Positions 1-6,530 of a stretch of 9,433 bases of DNA are shown here, one piece after another (position 1 is the first letter of the stretch; each line of letters opens with the position of its first letter). The translations under genes were made by a program, and so were the position numbers. A model generated the notes under the pieces. That model was not told the origin of the DNA and searched no databases. It saw only the letters and a list, made by a program, of their open reading frames with translations. The stretch spans positions 1-9,433 of the forward strand of contig JBGQDM010000117.1 in assembly GCA_041495845.1 (NCBI GenBank), read 5' to 3'. Source of the stretch: JBGQDM01 sp041495845. GTDB lineage: Bacteria; Acidobacteriota; Terriglobia; Terriglobales; Acidobacteriaceae.

Positions 1-239
1 ATGAAGCAGACATCGCGCATGAGCTGATCGCGCTCGGTCCAGGGGTCGCGTGCGAGTACTCTCAGTTCACCCTGATACGGGGTGAGGCCGAGAATCGCGT
101 TGAGCGCGGTGGTCTTGCCTGCGCCGTTGGGGCCGATGAGTCCGAGGATGCGGCCCTCTTCGACTCGCAAATCGACGCCGTCCAGCGCGACGGTTGTGCC
201 GAACGCCTTACGGAGACCGCGTGCTTCGATGACTGTCAT
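1..239 (-). CDS. ABC transporter ATP-binding protein, N-terminal part (cut by window edge)
   Basis: This is the first 79 residues of an ABC transporter ATPase, read leftward and cut by the window start. The protein opens MTVIEARGLRKAFGTTVALD. That is the usual first beta strand and A-loop region of the nucleotide-binding domain. The Walker A motif GPNGAGKTT follows at about residues 36-44 and LGLTPYQGEL soon after. The signature, Walker B and H-loop lie outside the window. The start codon at 239-237 overlaps the stop of the upstream GntR gene as ATGA, so the two are probably translationally coupled. YtrA-type regulators are typically joined to ABC ATPase and permease genes, so a membrane permease gene is expected just beyond the edge. 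The transported substrate cannot be read from this fragment. It acts at the cytoplasmic face of the membrane and supplies ATP hydrolysis for export or import. Confidence 0.9.
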   Translation of the reverse strand, partial: MTVIEARGLRKAFGTTVALDGVDLRVEEGRILGLIGPNGAGKTTALNAILGLTPYQGELRVLARDPWTERDQLMRDVCF

Positions 240-646
240 GGCTTCGGATCCTCCTCTACAGCACTCGACGAAGGTGGGGATGACGGCAGCTCGGCTTCGG
301 CAGCATCGAGCAGTTCTTCCGGCGTCAGGCCCAATCGTTGAATCGTTGCGTGAATCTGCGGCCATTGTTCCGTCAGAAATTTCTTGCGTTCACCCTGCAG
401 CAGCAAATTGCGTGCGCCCGCGTTGATAAACATGCCGCGACCTCGCCGACTCTCGACCAGCCCCTCGTCGACCAGTTGTTGATAGCCCTTCAGGACCGTG
501 AGCGGATTGACCCGATATTCGACCGCGACATTGCGCACGGACGGCAACGGATCGCCTTCCTTGAGCACGCCGTCGAGAATCATCGCGACCACACGGTCGC
601 GAAGCTGGCGGTAAATCGGCTGACTGTCGTTCCACTCACGGTCCAT
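236..646 (-). CDS. YtrA-type GntR family transcriptional regulator
   Basis: This 136-residue protein has an N-terminal winged helix-turn-helix at about residues 10-75. It carries the GntR hallmarks PIYRQLRDRVV (10-20), LPSVRNVAVEYRVNPLTV (34-51) and GLVESRRGRGMFI (62-74). The short C-terminal tail of about 60 residues contains no FCD, UTRA or aminotransferase domain. That length and layout are typical of the YtrA subfamily, whose members usually repress their own operon and the ABC transporter genes joined to them. The stop overlaps the start of the ABC ATPase gene by four bases (ATGA). A GGA lies 7 nt before the start, so the ribosome site is weak, consistent with translation within a polycistronic message. 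It lies 51 bp after the nearer of two secreted-protein genes. The 28-bp palindrome at 2021-2048 is its likely operator, by inference only. The far C-terminus (PSSPPSSS) is low-complexity and probably disordered. Confidence 0.9.
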   Translation of the reverse strand: MDREWNDSQPIYRQLRDRVVAMILDGVLKEGDPLPSVRNVAVEYRVNPLTVLKGYQQLVDEGLVESRRGRGMFINAGARNLLLQGERKKFLTEQWPQIHATIQRLGLTPEELLDAAEAELPSSPPSSSAVEEDPKP

Positions 647-697
647 TTGGTTTTCCAGAGAGCCCTTAGCAGACGTTAACAGAGATACCGCACGCTC

Positions 698-1261
698 TTA
701 GCTCTTCCTATGCAGGTCGAAGTGCGCGTGCATCGGCTTGTCTCCCAGCATGAACGTCCAATCTTCAGTGTGATGGTTCGCGTCGATGAAGGTGAACACC
801 GAATGGTGCATGTGGTACTGCGTGCTCCCGCTGATGTCCGCGAACTCGAACTCGACCGTCCTGCCGTCGGGTGACATCTTGCCGATCATGCGTGGACGGT
901 TCCCGGCGTCGCAATAGTGAACCAGCGCGAGCTGGTCTCCGTCCACGTAAAGCATCGTGACCGGATGATCGTATTTTGTCGCATCCAACGGCGTTCCTGC
1001 TTTCTGCATCTCGTGCACGAGTGCGTTCCCCCTCGAGGTCACGCGCAGCGAAATGTGCATCGGTTTGTCCGACATGGCGGCGCTGGCTTCCGGCATGTCG
1101 GTGGTCACGGGGCCTTCCCACTCTCCGGCCAGGGTTTTCATGCTTGCGAAGGACTTTTGCGCGTCGGACTGCGCGGCAGGCTTTTGCGCGTCGGACTGGG
1201 CGAAAGTCACAGCGGAGAGCGACAGCAGAACAATGGAAAGCAGAAAACAACGGGATTTCAT
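698..1261 (-). CDS. Secreted LAGEWEG-type (DUF1579-like) beta-barrel protein, paralog 1
   Basis: This 187-residue exported protein is of unknown function. A signal peptide covers residues 1-21 (MKSRC, a leucine/valine-rich core, then VTFA before Q22). A short linker with two copies of QSDAQK (22-27 and 31-36) follows. The mature domain starts at LAGEWEG (44-50) and continues through SLRVTSRGNALVHEM, TMLYVDGDQLALVHYCDAGN and an FTFIDANHH segment. The start motif and alternating strand pattern resemble DUF1579/lipocalin-like proteins, but I cannot confirm family membership. The second half is rich in histidines (116, 150, 152, 153, 163, 164, 178, 180, 184) beside D182, which could bind a metal or cofactor. 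I chose the ATG at 1261 because AAGGAG (1274-1269) lies 7 nt upstream. The in-frame ATGs at 1285 and 1267 lie upstream of, or only 1 nt from, that site. The chosen start gives exactly the length of the neighbouring paralog at 1365-1928. Confidence 0.85.
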   Translation of the reverse strand: MKSRCFLLSIVLLSLSAVTFAQSDAQKPAAQSDAQKSFASMKTLAGEWEGPVTTDMPEASAAMSDKPMHISLRVTSRGNALVHEMQKAGTPLDATKYDHPVTMLYVDGDQLALVHYCDAGNRPRMIGKMSPDGRTVEFEFADISGSTQYHMHHSVFTFIDANHHTEDWTFMLGDKPMHAHFDLHRKS

Positions 1262-1364
1262 TTTCATTCTCCTTGAAGAGTTCATTTTTTCTTTCGCGGG
1301 CCAGAGTTATTCGCTGGCGTACTCAGATCGCGACCCAAATAGCCCCACCGGAGATACGCCCTTG

Positions 1365-1928
1365 TCACTTGGTCCGGTGCAAGTCGAAGTGCGGGTGGAT
1401 CGGCTTGTCTCCCATCATGAACGTCCAATCCTCGATGTGATGGTTGGCGTCGATAATGGCGAACACCGAATGGTGCATGTGGTACTGCGTGCTCCCGCTG
1501 ATGTCCTTTAACTCGAACTCGACCGTCTTGCCGTCGGGCGACCCCTTGCCGGTCATGCGCGGCCGGTTCCCCGCGTCGCAATAGTGAACCAGCGTCAGCT
1601 GGTCTCCGTCCACGTAAAGCATCGTGACCGGATGGTCGTACTTTGTCGCATCCAACGCCGTTCCTGCTTCCTGAAGCTCGTGCACCAGTACGTTCCCCCT
1701 CGAGGTCACGCGCAGCGAGATGTGGAACAGCTTGCCGCTCATCTCCGGCACCTCCGGGACGGTGATGGAGCCTTCCCACTCTCCCGCCAGGCTTTTCATG
1801 GTTGCGAAGGACTTCTGCGCCTCGGACGGCACAGGAGCCACGGAGGACTTTTGCGCGTCGGACTGGGCAAAAGCCACGGTGGAGAGCGACATCAGAACAA
1901 CGGACAGCAGTAAACGAAGGGATTTCAT
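1365..1928 (-). CDS. Secreted LAGEWEG-type (DUF1579-like) beta-barrel protein, paralog 2
   Basis: This is the tandem copy of the gene at 698-1261, also 187 residues. By hand count about 85% of residues match over the last 119 positions, without a gap. The signal peptide ends VAFA before Q22. The linker (22-42) is proline-containing and differs from paralog 1, and LAGEWEG sits at residues 47-53. The motif HYCDAGNRPRM and the histidine-rich stretch YHMHHSVF...DANHH...HPHFDLH are retained, so both copies look functional. An AAGGAG site (1942-1937) lies 8 nt before the start. An earlier ATG at 1935 is out of frame. It is the first gene after the palindromic promoter at 2021-2059 and is followed by its paralog, the GntR regulator and the ABC ATPase on the same strand. 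A periplasmic ligand-binding or envelope-associated role fits this context, but no activity can be assigned from sequence alone. Confidence 0.85.
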   Translation of the reverse strand: MKSLRLLLSVVLMSLSTVAFAQSDAQKSSVAPVPSEAQKSFATMKSLAGEWEGSITVPEVPEMSGKLFHISLRVTSRGNVLVHELQEAGTALDATKYDHPVTMLYVDGDQLTLVHYCDAGNRPRMTGKGSPDGKTVEFELKDISGSTQYHMHHSVFAIIDANHHIEDWTFMMGDKPIHPHFDLHRTK

Positions 1929-1991
1929 GTTTCATTCTCCTTAACTTCTCTACTTTCGGGTCCGGTCTTCCTGGCGTACTCAGGTGCCAGC

Positions 1992-2008
1992 GACCGCTCG
2001 GAGCGATC
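1992..2008 (-). other. Imperfect hairpin in the 5' leader of the operon
   Basis: A 17-nt imperfect inverted repeat (CGCT and AGCG arms around CGG, extended outward by GA/TC with one mismatch) would lie about 16 nt from the predicted transcript 5' end. It could stabilise the message. It may also be chance in GC-rich DNA. Confidence 0.25.
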
Positions 2009-2020
2009 ACTACGCTTCCC

Positions 2021-2048
2021 CTAGTGATATAGTTAACTATAACACTAG
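2021..2048. promoter_or_regulatory. 28-bp palindromic operator candidate
   Basis: This is a near-perfect inverted repeat. It runs CTAGTG at one end to CACTAG at the other around the core TATAGTTAACTATA, with a single mismatched pair (A2027 against A2042). It is AT-rich against a GC-rich background. It overlaps the predicted -10 of the minus-strand promoter, where a bound repressor would block transcription. The GntR regulator encoded two genes downstream in the same operon is the likely ligand. Half-sites containing GT and AC on opposite arms fit the general GntR operator pattern. The assignment is inference. Confidence 0.65.
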
Positions 2049-2083
2049 CTCACATGCAAGCTTTTTCTCGGTTTTCTTTGGCC
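2031..2083 (-). promoter_or_regulatory. Candidate promoter of the secreted protein-GntR-ABC operon
   Basis: Reading leftward, TTGCAT (2059-2054) is a plausible -35. After 17 nt, TTAACT (2036-2031) is a weak -10. An AAAGAAAACCGAGAAAAAGC tract lies directly upstream and could act as an UP element. Transcription would begin near 2024, giving a leader of about 95 nt. The -10 is poor by consensus, but the whole -10 region sits inside the palindrome, as expected for a repressible promoter. TATAGT in the same palindrome is an alternative -10, though without a well-spaced -35. Confidence 0.4.
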
Positions 2084-2181
2084 GGCCGTTCCCGCGCCAT
2101 CCGCTATTCCTTACCGACAGGGAGTATGGCAATGGCGTTGAATTGAATGTCGATGGGGGGCAAGTCTAGGTGAAAGGGGCG

Positions 2182-2200
2182 AAAAGGGGCCGCAGGCGGC
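2182..2200 (-). terminator. Weak terminator-like hairpin after the FAD oxidase gene
   Basis: On the minus strand, GCCGCCTGCGGC (2200-2189) can form a short stem of four to five GC pairs. It is followed by CCCC and then TTTT (2185-2182). It lies 30-48 nt after the oxidase stop and before the next promoter, which is where a terminator belongs. The stem is short and the T-run is only four bases, so this is a weak candidate. Confidence 0.25.
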
Positions 2201-2229
2201 TGCCGCGACACTTTCAAGCGGAATTGACC

Positions 2230-3645
2230 TCAATCCCGACCCATCTCCGAAGGGCGCGAACCGTTTCGCGGGCGAATATTCTGATTCAGGCGGAAAAGAT
2301 TCTGAGGGTCGTACTGTAGCTTGATGGCCAGAAGCCGTTCCCAGCGCTGCTGGTAGGCCTCGGTGACGCGGTCGTCCTCGTCTCCGCTCATGAAGTTGAC
2401 ATAAACACCGGGTATCATCGCCGGGCGAAGTACGCGGAAGAGGTTTCTGACCCAGGCTAGGTTGGCAGCGTCCTCCGCCGCGTCTGACCAGTTGGCCAGC
2501 AGATTGGTCACGAACGGGGAACTGCGATCGCCAAAGGCAGTCTTGTCCGGGCCAACGCGCGCCGCTGCCCCGCCCAGATAGGCAAGTTCGATCTGCGTCA
2601 ACGGTGAAGGAATATTTCCCAGCGCCCTCACCATCTCCGCGATGCTGCCATCGTCAAGCGACTTGAAATAACCGGATTTCGTGTAGTAGCGCCGCCCGTG
2701 CGGGAACTCATCATCCGCCATCGTCTGCAACGCCAGAAAGGGCAAAACTCTGCGCGTCACTCCCACGGGCCGGCCAAGGGCGAGCGCATGATCGAGATAC
2801 TTCTTGCCCTGCTCGGGGTCGCCCGTCCAGAGCACGGATTGGCTCAGCACCGGGCGTCCACGCACCTCGACGGGAACGCTGTCGGCGTGCAGCGCGAGCC
2901 GCAAGGAGAGGTTCCATTTCAGATCGTCGGGCGCCTCGGGCATGAAGTCTCGCCAGTGCTGCAGCAAGAGAGGAACATCATCGCCCACCACCATGCCTTC
3001 GCCGAGAACGACGGACCGCAGCGGATAGAGTTTCACTTCGAATTCGGTGACCACACCAAAGTTGCCGCCACCGCCACGTAACGCCCAGAAGAGGTCGGGA
3101 TTTTCTTTTGCGCTGGCGTGAACGACGGAGCCGTCCGCGGTCACCACCGTGAGACCTTCCACGCTGTCACAGGACAACCCGAGCCGCCGCGTGAGCCAGC
3201 CGAATCCGCCACCCAGAATCAAGCCGGAAGCTCCGGTGTGGGAGACCACGCCCGCCGGAAATACCAAACCTTCCTTCTGCGTAGCAACGTCCACCGAGCC
3301 GAGCAGGCAACCGCCGGCCAACCGGCCGCGACGAGTTTCGCGGTCAACCGCTACCTGGCGCATGAGCGAGAGGTCGATCACGAGCCCGTCATCGCAAGTG
3401 CTGAACCCTGCCAGGCTGTGACCACCGCACCGCACGGCGGTGAGAACCCCGTTGCTGGAGGCGGCGCGGACGGCTGTTTGAATGTCGGAAACATCGGCGC
3501 AGCGAGCAATCAAGCCCGGCCGGCGGGCCACCATGGCGTTCCAAATGCCGCGGGCGCTCTCGTATTCCTGCTCGCCCGGGCGGATGAGATCGCCACGAAA
3601 CTGACGCTTCAGGGAAGCATGGACTTCGTCGATGGCCTTGGTCAT
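2230..3645 (-). CDS. FAD-linked oxidase, berberine-bridge/VAO type
   Basis: This 471-residue flavoprotein has the PP-loop FAD-binding fold (about residues 35-210) and a C-terminal berberine-bridge segment (YVNFMSGDEDD...YDPQNLFRLNQNIRP, about 420-465). R72-C-G-G-H76-S is the site where FAD is usually attached through histidine, so H76 is the expected covalent residue. The glycine-rich loop GLILGGGFGWLTRRLGL (141-157) and LRGGGGNFGVVTEF (189-202) are intact. In bicovalent family members a cysteine lies in the AGxCPTxG loop. Here the same position is V134 (AGVVSHTG), so attachment through histidine alone is predicted. The family oxidises alcohols, sugars or amine-bearing compounds with O2, giving H2O2. 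No signal peptide is visible, so it is probably cytoplasmic. It is the last gene of a four-gene run, 73 bp after the permease. AGAGGA sits very close to the ATG, which makes the ribosome site atypical. The substrate is unknown. Confidence 0.9.
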   Translation of the reverse strand: MTKAIDEVHASLKRQFRGDLIRPGEQEYESARGIWNAMVARRPGLIARCADVSDIQTAVRAASSNGVLTAVRCGGHSLAGFSTCDDGLVIDLSLMRQVAVDRETRRGRLAGGCLLGSVDVATQKEGLVFPAGVVSHTGASGLILGGGFGWLTRRLGLSCDSVEGLTVVTADGSVVHASAKENPDLFWALRGGGGNFGVVTEFEVKLYPLRSVVLGEGMVVGDDVPLLLQHWRDFMPEAPDDLKWNLSLRLALHADSVPVEVRGRPVLSQSVLWTGDPEQGKKYLDHALALGRPVGVTRRVLPFLALQTMADDEFPHGRRYYTKSGYFKSLDDGSIAEMVRALGNIPSPLTQIELAYLGGAAARVGPDKTAFGDRSSPFVTNLLANWSDAAEDAANLAWVRNLFRVLRPAMIPGVYVNFMSGDEDDRVTEAYQQRWERLLAIKLQYDPQNLFRLNQNIRPRNGSRPSEMGRD

Positions 3646-3718
3646 GTCCTCTGTTCCCCACTGCCATTTGCGCCCGCCGCGGTAACACGCCCGCAGCCCG
3701 GCTCATCGTGGGTGCGGA

Positions 3719-5173
3719 TTACTGTTCTGCCACAGGAATCTCATTGCGGATGGCGGCCACGGTTGTCTCCGCCAGCGGGTCTGGGCGAATTCGCCAATAC
3801 ACGATGCTCATGACCATCAGCAGCACGGCAAAAATCGGCACGGAATATTGCAAACCCTCGACGTAGAAGGTACTGAAAACCAGCGCAAGCAGAATGAGCA
3901 GAGCAAAAATGTTCGCCGCCGGGAACAGGCGGAGTCGCAACGGCAGATCGTTCACTTTGGCGCCAATGGCGCGGCGGAAACGCAAATGCGCCAGCAAGAT
4001 CACGGTCCAGACGAAATACATGGCGGCCACGGCCGATCCGTACATCAGAAGAAACGCGTGCTTGGGGGCATAAATGGCGAGGAGGATGGCCACCACCATG
4101 CCCAGGCTCGAAGCGGCTAAAGCCCGATGCGGCACGCCATTCCCACTCAGACGCCCCAGCGCTGCCGGAGCATACTGCCCACGCGCCAGAGAAAACAGCA
4201 TCCGGGTGGAAAGGTAGAGGTTGGTGTTGGCGCTGGAGAGGGCGGCACTGATGACCACCAGGTTCATGATCCAGGCGGCGGAAGGGATGCCAATGGCGGC
4301 AAAGGCGCTGACAAAGGGACTGCCGTTGATGCTGCCGTCTCCACTCTGGTTCCACGGCGCAATCGCCACCATCACGCCAATGGCGAGGATGTAGAAGAGG
4401 ATGAGGCGGAATACGATCGTCCGCATGGCTCGTGGGATCGCTTCTTCCGGACGGCGCGCTTCACCCGCGGTTACGGCCACCACCTCGACTCCCATATAAC
4501 TGGAAATGGCGATGGTGAGCGCCAGCCACATTCCGAGCCAGCCGTGGGGCAGGAAGCCACCATGGGCAGTGAAGTTGCGAAGCCCGATCGCGGGACGTGG
4601 CGACAGACCCGTGATCAACGCAATGCCGACGAGAATAAAGGCGATGATGGCGACCACTTTGACCAGGGCGAACCAGTATTCAAATTCGCCAAAATTTCCC
4701 ACTTGAGCGGCGTTGATGGCCACAATCCCCGCTGAAACCGCCGCCACCCAGAGCCATTGCGGCGTGCCCGGAAACCAGTACCCAAAATAGATGGCCACCG
4801 CCGTGACTTCGGCGCCAATGGCCACAATCTGGCACAGTCCGTAGGTAGCACGCACGGTGAAGCCAAACCACGGGCTGAGATAACGTTCCGCATAAATGCC
4901 GAAGGATCCCGCCACGGGATGGACCACCGCCATTTCCGCCAGCGAGTAGGCCATGATGAGCGCCACGATGGCGCCGAGAAAATACGTAATAATGACGGAG
5001 GGTCCCGCCAGGCTGAGGGTGACGGTGCTGCCGAGAAAGAGGCCGACTCCGATCGCCCCACCGATGGCAATCATGGCCACCTGGCGCTCGGTCAGGCGGC
5101 GCTGCAGACTCTGCCCGGGAGATGCAGCATCCGCGGGATGCGCGTCCGCCGGGGGAGAACCGATGGTTGTCAT
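3719..5173 (-). CDS. APC-superfamily amino acid permease
   Basis: This 484-residue integral membrane protein of the amino acid-polyamine-cation superfamily is most like the AAT group of H+-coupled amino acid uptake permeases. The cytoplasmic N-terminus (1-30) is followed by LTERQVAMIAIGGAIGVGLF (27-46), the classic first helix with its unwound glycine segment. AEMAVVHPVAGSF (79-91) and about 12 hydrophobic segments in total also fit the family length. The start at 5173 is preferred because GAGGG lies 5 nt upstream and the N-terminus is then of normal length. An in-frame ATG at 5239 would add 22 charged residues and run into the upstream gene. The gap to the upstream VC1184-type gene is 52 bp, and the FAD oxidase follows after 73 bp. 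It probably imports the amino acid or amine used by the neighbouring PLP enzymes. Specificity cannot be read from the sequence. Confidence 0.92.
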   Translation of the reverse strand: MTTIGSPPADAHPADAASPGQSLQRRLTERQVAMIAIGGAIGVGLFLGSTVTLSLAGPSVIITYFLGAIVALIMAYSLAEMAVVHPVAGSFGIYAERYLSPWFGFTVRATYGLCQIVAIGAEVTAVAIYFGYWFPGTPQWLWVAAVSAGIVAINAAQVGNFGEFEYWFALVKVVAIIAFILVGIALITGLSPRPAIGLRNFTAHGGFLPHGWLGMWLALTIAISSYMGVEVVAVTAGEARRPEEAIPRAMRTIVFRLILFYILAIGVMVAIAPWNQSGDGSINGSPFVSAFAAIGIPSAAWIMNLVVISAALSSANTNLYLSTRMLFSLARGQYAPAALGRLSGNGVPHRALAASSLGMVVAILLAIYAPKHAFLLMYGSAVAAMYFVWTVILLAHLRFRRAIGAKVNDLPLRLRLFPAANIFALLILLALVFSTFYVEGLQYSVPIFAVLLMVMSIVYWRIRPDPLAETTVAAIRNEIPVAEQ

Positions 5174-5225
5174 CTCTTCCCTCTGCTTTCCGTGTTCCTG
5201 ACGCCCTGTTCTAACACGCCACCGG

Positions 5226-6461
5226 TCAACCGCGCGCAATCTGCTCCAAGGCGCTTACGAACCTGTGAATCTCTGTCTGCGTGCTGTAGTGGACCAGCGA
5301 CGCCCGCACCGCACCTGTCTCGGGAGACAGTCCGAGCCGGCTCATCAGCCGGGGGGCATACATGTGGCCGTCCCGCACAGCGAAGCCGCAGGCAGACAAT
5401 CGGGCGGCCACGGTGGTCGGGGGAATCCCCGCCAGATTGAAGCAGACCGTGGGGACGCGCAACTTCGGATCTTGTATCCCGTAGGTGGTTGCTCCCCGGA
5501 TTGTGCCGATGCCTTCCAACAACGCTCGCGACAGAGTGGTTTCGTAATCCCGGATGGCGGTCATGGCCGTGTGCAGCCGGTCGCGCGAGACGCCGGTGGC
5601 ATCGTGGCCGTGGGCCGGGCCGGCCAGCCCAGCCAGGTACTCGACGGCTGCATTCATGCCCGCGACATTCTCATACACGAATGTTCCCACTTCGATCTTG
5701 GACGGCACGGTGTTGGGAATGAAGTCTTCGCGAAAGGTGGGCAGTTGCTCGAGCGCCGCCCGGCGGCCCCATAGGAAGCCCATGTGCGGCGCAAATATCT
5801 TGTACCCGGAGCAGACCAGGTAGTCACATCCCCAGGCTTGAACATCAATTGGAGCGTGCGGCCCATAGTGAACGGAATCGAGAAAGACTTCGGCGCCGGC
5901 AGCGTGGGCAAGTTTTGCCACCCCGGCGACATCGACCACCGTGCCGATGGCGTTCGAGGCAACGGTACACGCCACCAGGCGAGTCTTGGCGGAGAGTAGA
6001 GGCTCAAGGTCGGCAAGATGCAGGGCACCATCTTTCCGTATTTTCCACCATCGAATGGTCGCGCCATCCCGCTGCAGGGCGAGCCAGGTGGCGACATTGG
6101 CTTCGTGGTCAAGATCGGTCACGATGAACTCGCGACGATCGGTGAGGGTCTGGACCAGCGCGAGGCTGACCAGCCGGATAAACGAAGTGGCGTTCATGCC
6201 GAATGCGATCTCGTCAGGATCGGATGCGTTCAGCAAGGCAGCCACGCTGCGTCGGGCACGGGCGATGGCGGCATCAACTTCCTGGCTCTGCCTGTAGGGT
6301 CCACCGCGCTGCACGTTGCGCGCGAGCAGATGCTCCGTCACCGCATCCAGCACCTGCTGCGGAATCTGCGCTCCGGCAGCATTGTCAAAGAAAACAACGT
6401 CCGGGTTCCGGCTCAGGGCCGGAAACATGTGGCGCACACTTTCGCCCAGCTGAATCGACAT
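5226..6461 (-). CDS. Class-V PLP enzyme, cysteine desulfurase-like VC1184 subfamily
   Basis: This 411-residue fold-type-I PLP enzyme acts in the cytoplasm. The N-terminus VRHMFPALSRNPDVVFFDNA followed by AGAQIP, and TDLDHEANVATW (115-126), match what I recall of the VC1184-type subfamily annotated as cysteine desulfurase-like. K221 in CSGYKIFAPHMGFL is the expected Schiff-base lysine, and D195 and H198 (DSVH) would contact the PLP ring. Group-II desulfurases have GHHCAQPLM near the C-terminus, where the cysteine is catalytic. The matching stretch here reads GHMYAPRLM, with tyrosine in its place, so desulfurase activity is unlikely. Lyase, epimerase or aminotransferase-type chemistry on an amino acid is more plausible. 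GTG-ATG-ATG codons are stacked at 6467-6459. I chose the last ATG (6461), 5 nt after GAGG. It follows another class-V gene by 69 bp and precedes the permease. The substrate is unknown. Confidence 0.88.
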   Translation of the reverse strand: MSIQLGESVRHMFPALSRNPDVVFFDNAAGAQIPQQVLDAVTEHLLARNVQRGGPYRQSQEVDAAIARARRSVAALLNASDPDEIAFGMNATSFIRLVSLALVQTLTDRREFIVTDLDHEANVATWLALQRDGATIRWWKIRKDGALHLADLEPLLSAKTRLVACTVASNAIGTVVDVAGVAKLAHAAGAEVFLDSVHYGPHAPIDVQAWGCDYLVCSGYKIFAPHMGFLWGRRAALEQLPTFREDFIPNTVPSKIEVGTFVYENVAGMNAAVEYLAGLAGPAHGHDATGVSRDRLHTAMTAIRDYETTLSRALLEGIGTIRGATTYGIQDPKLRVPTVCFNLAGIPPTTVAARLSACGFAVRDGHMYAPRLMSRLGLSPETGAVRASLVHYSTQTEIHRFVSALEQIARG

Positions 6462-6530
6462 CATCACCTCGTCAAACAGAATTCCGTCCGATGAAGAACC
6501 CCGCCAGCAGCGCCCTGTATCGTGGCCAGC

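Larger units (their letters stand above)
698..1983 (-). repeat. Tandem gene duplication, unit about 630-670 bp
   Basis: The two units (about 698-1326 and 1365-1983) are direct repeats offset by 667 bp over the coding part. Long runs match at the DNA level, for example around 740-765 against 1407-1432. The duplication covers more than the reading frames. Both upstream leaders contain the same 13-mer CTGGCGTACTCAG (plus strand 1314-1326 and 1971-1983, offset 657) and the same AAGGAGAATGAAA start region. The palindrome and promoter at 2021-2059 were not copied, since nothing like them lies between the genes. Paralog 1 therefore probably depends on read-through from the upstream promoter. The N-terminal linker is the fastest-changing part. 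Confidence 0.85.
1929..2229. other. Intergenic control region, 301 bp, no gene
   Basis: This gap separates the end of the FAD oxidase gene from the first secreted-protein gene. Both are on the minus strand. It holds a weak terminator-like hairpin near 2182-2200, an A-rich tract (minus strand, 2083-2060), a candidate promoter, a 28-bp palindrome and a short 5' leader with an imperfect hairpin at 1992-2008. The short open frames here have no credible start or composition. I see no RNA gene. Confidence 0.7.

Noticed and set aside
1262..1285. Longer starts (1285, 1267) for secreted paralog 1
   Set aside because: The AAGGAG site lies inside or too close to these starts. The 1261 start matches paralog 2 in length and gives a clean signal peptide.
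1262..1364. Separate promoter between the two secreted-protein genes
   Set aside because: No convincing -35/-10 pair is visible, and the palindrome found upstream of paralog 2 is missing here.
5174..5239. Longer permease start at 5239, overlapping the upstream gene
   Set aside because: The added residues are charged and not family-like, and the ATG at 5173 has a good ribosome site.
3118..5440. Long plus-strand frames opposite the FAD oxidase, permease and PLP genes
   Set aside because: They are antisense shadows with biased composition and no recognisable domains. The minus-strand frames are clear family members.
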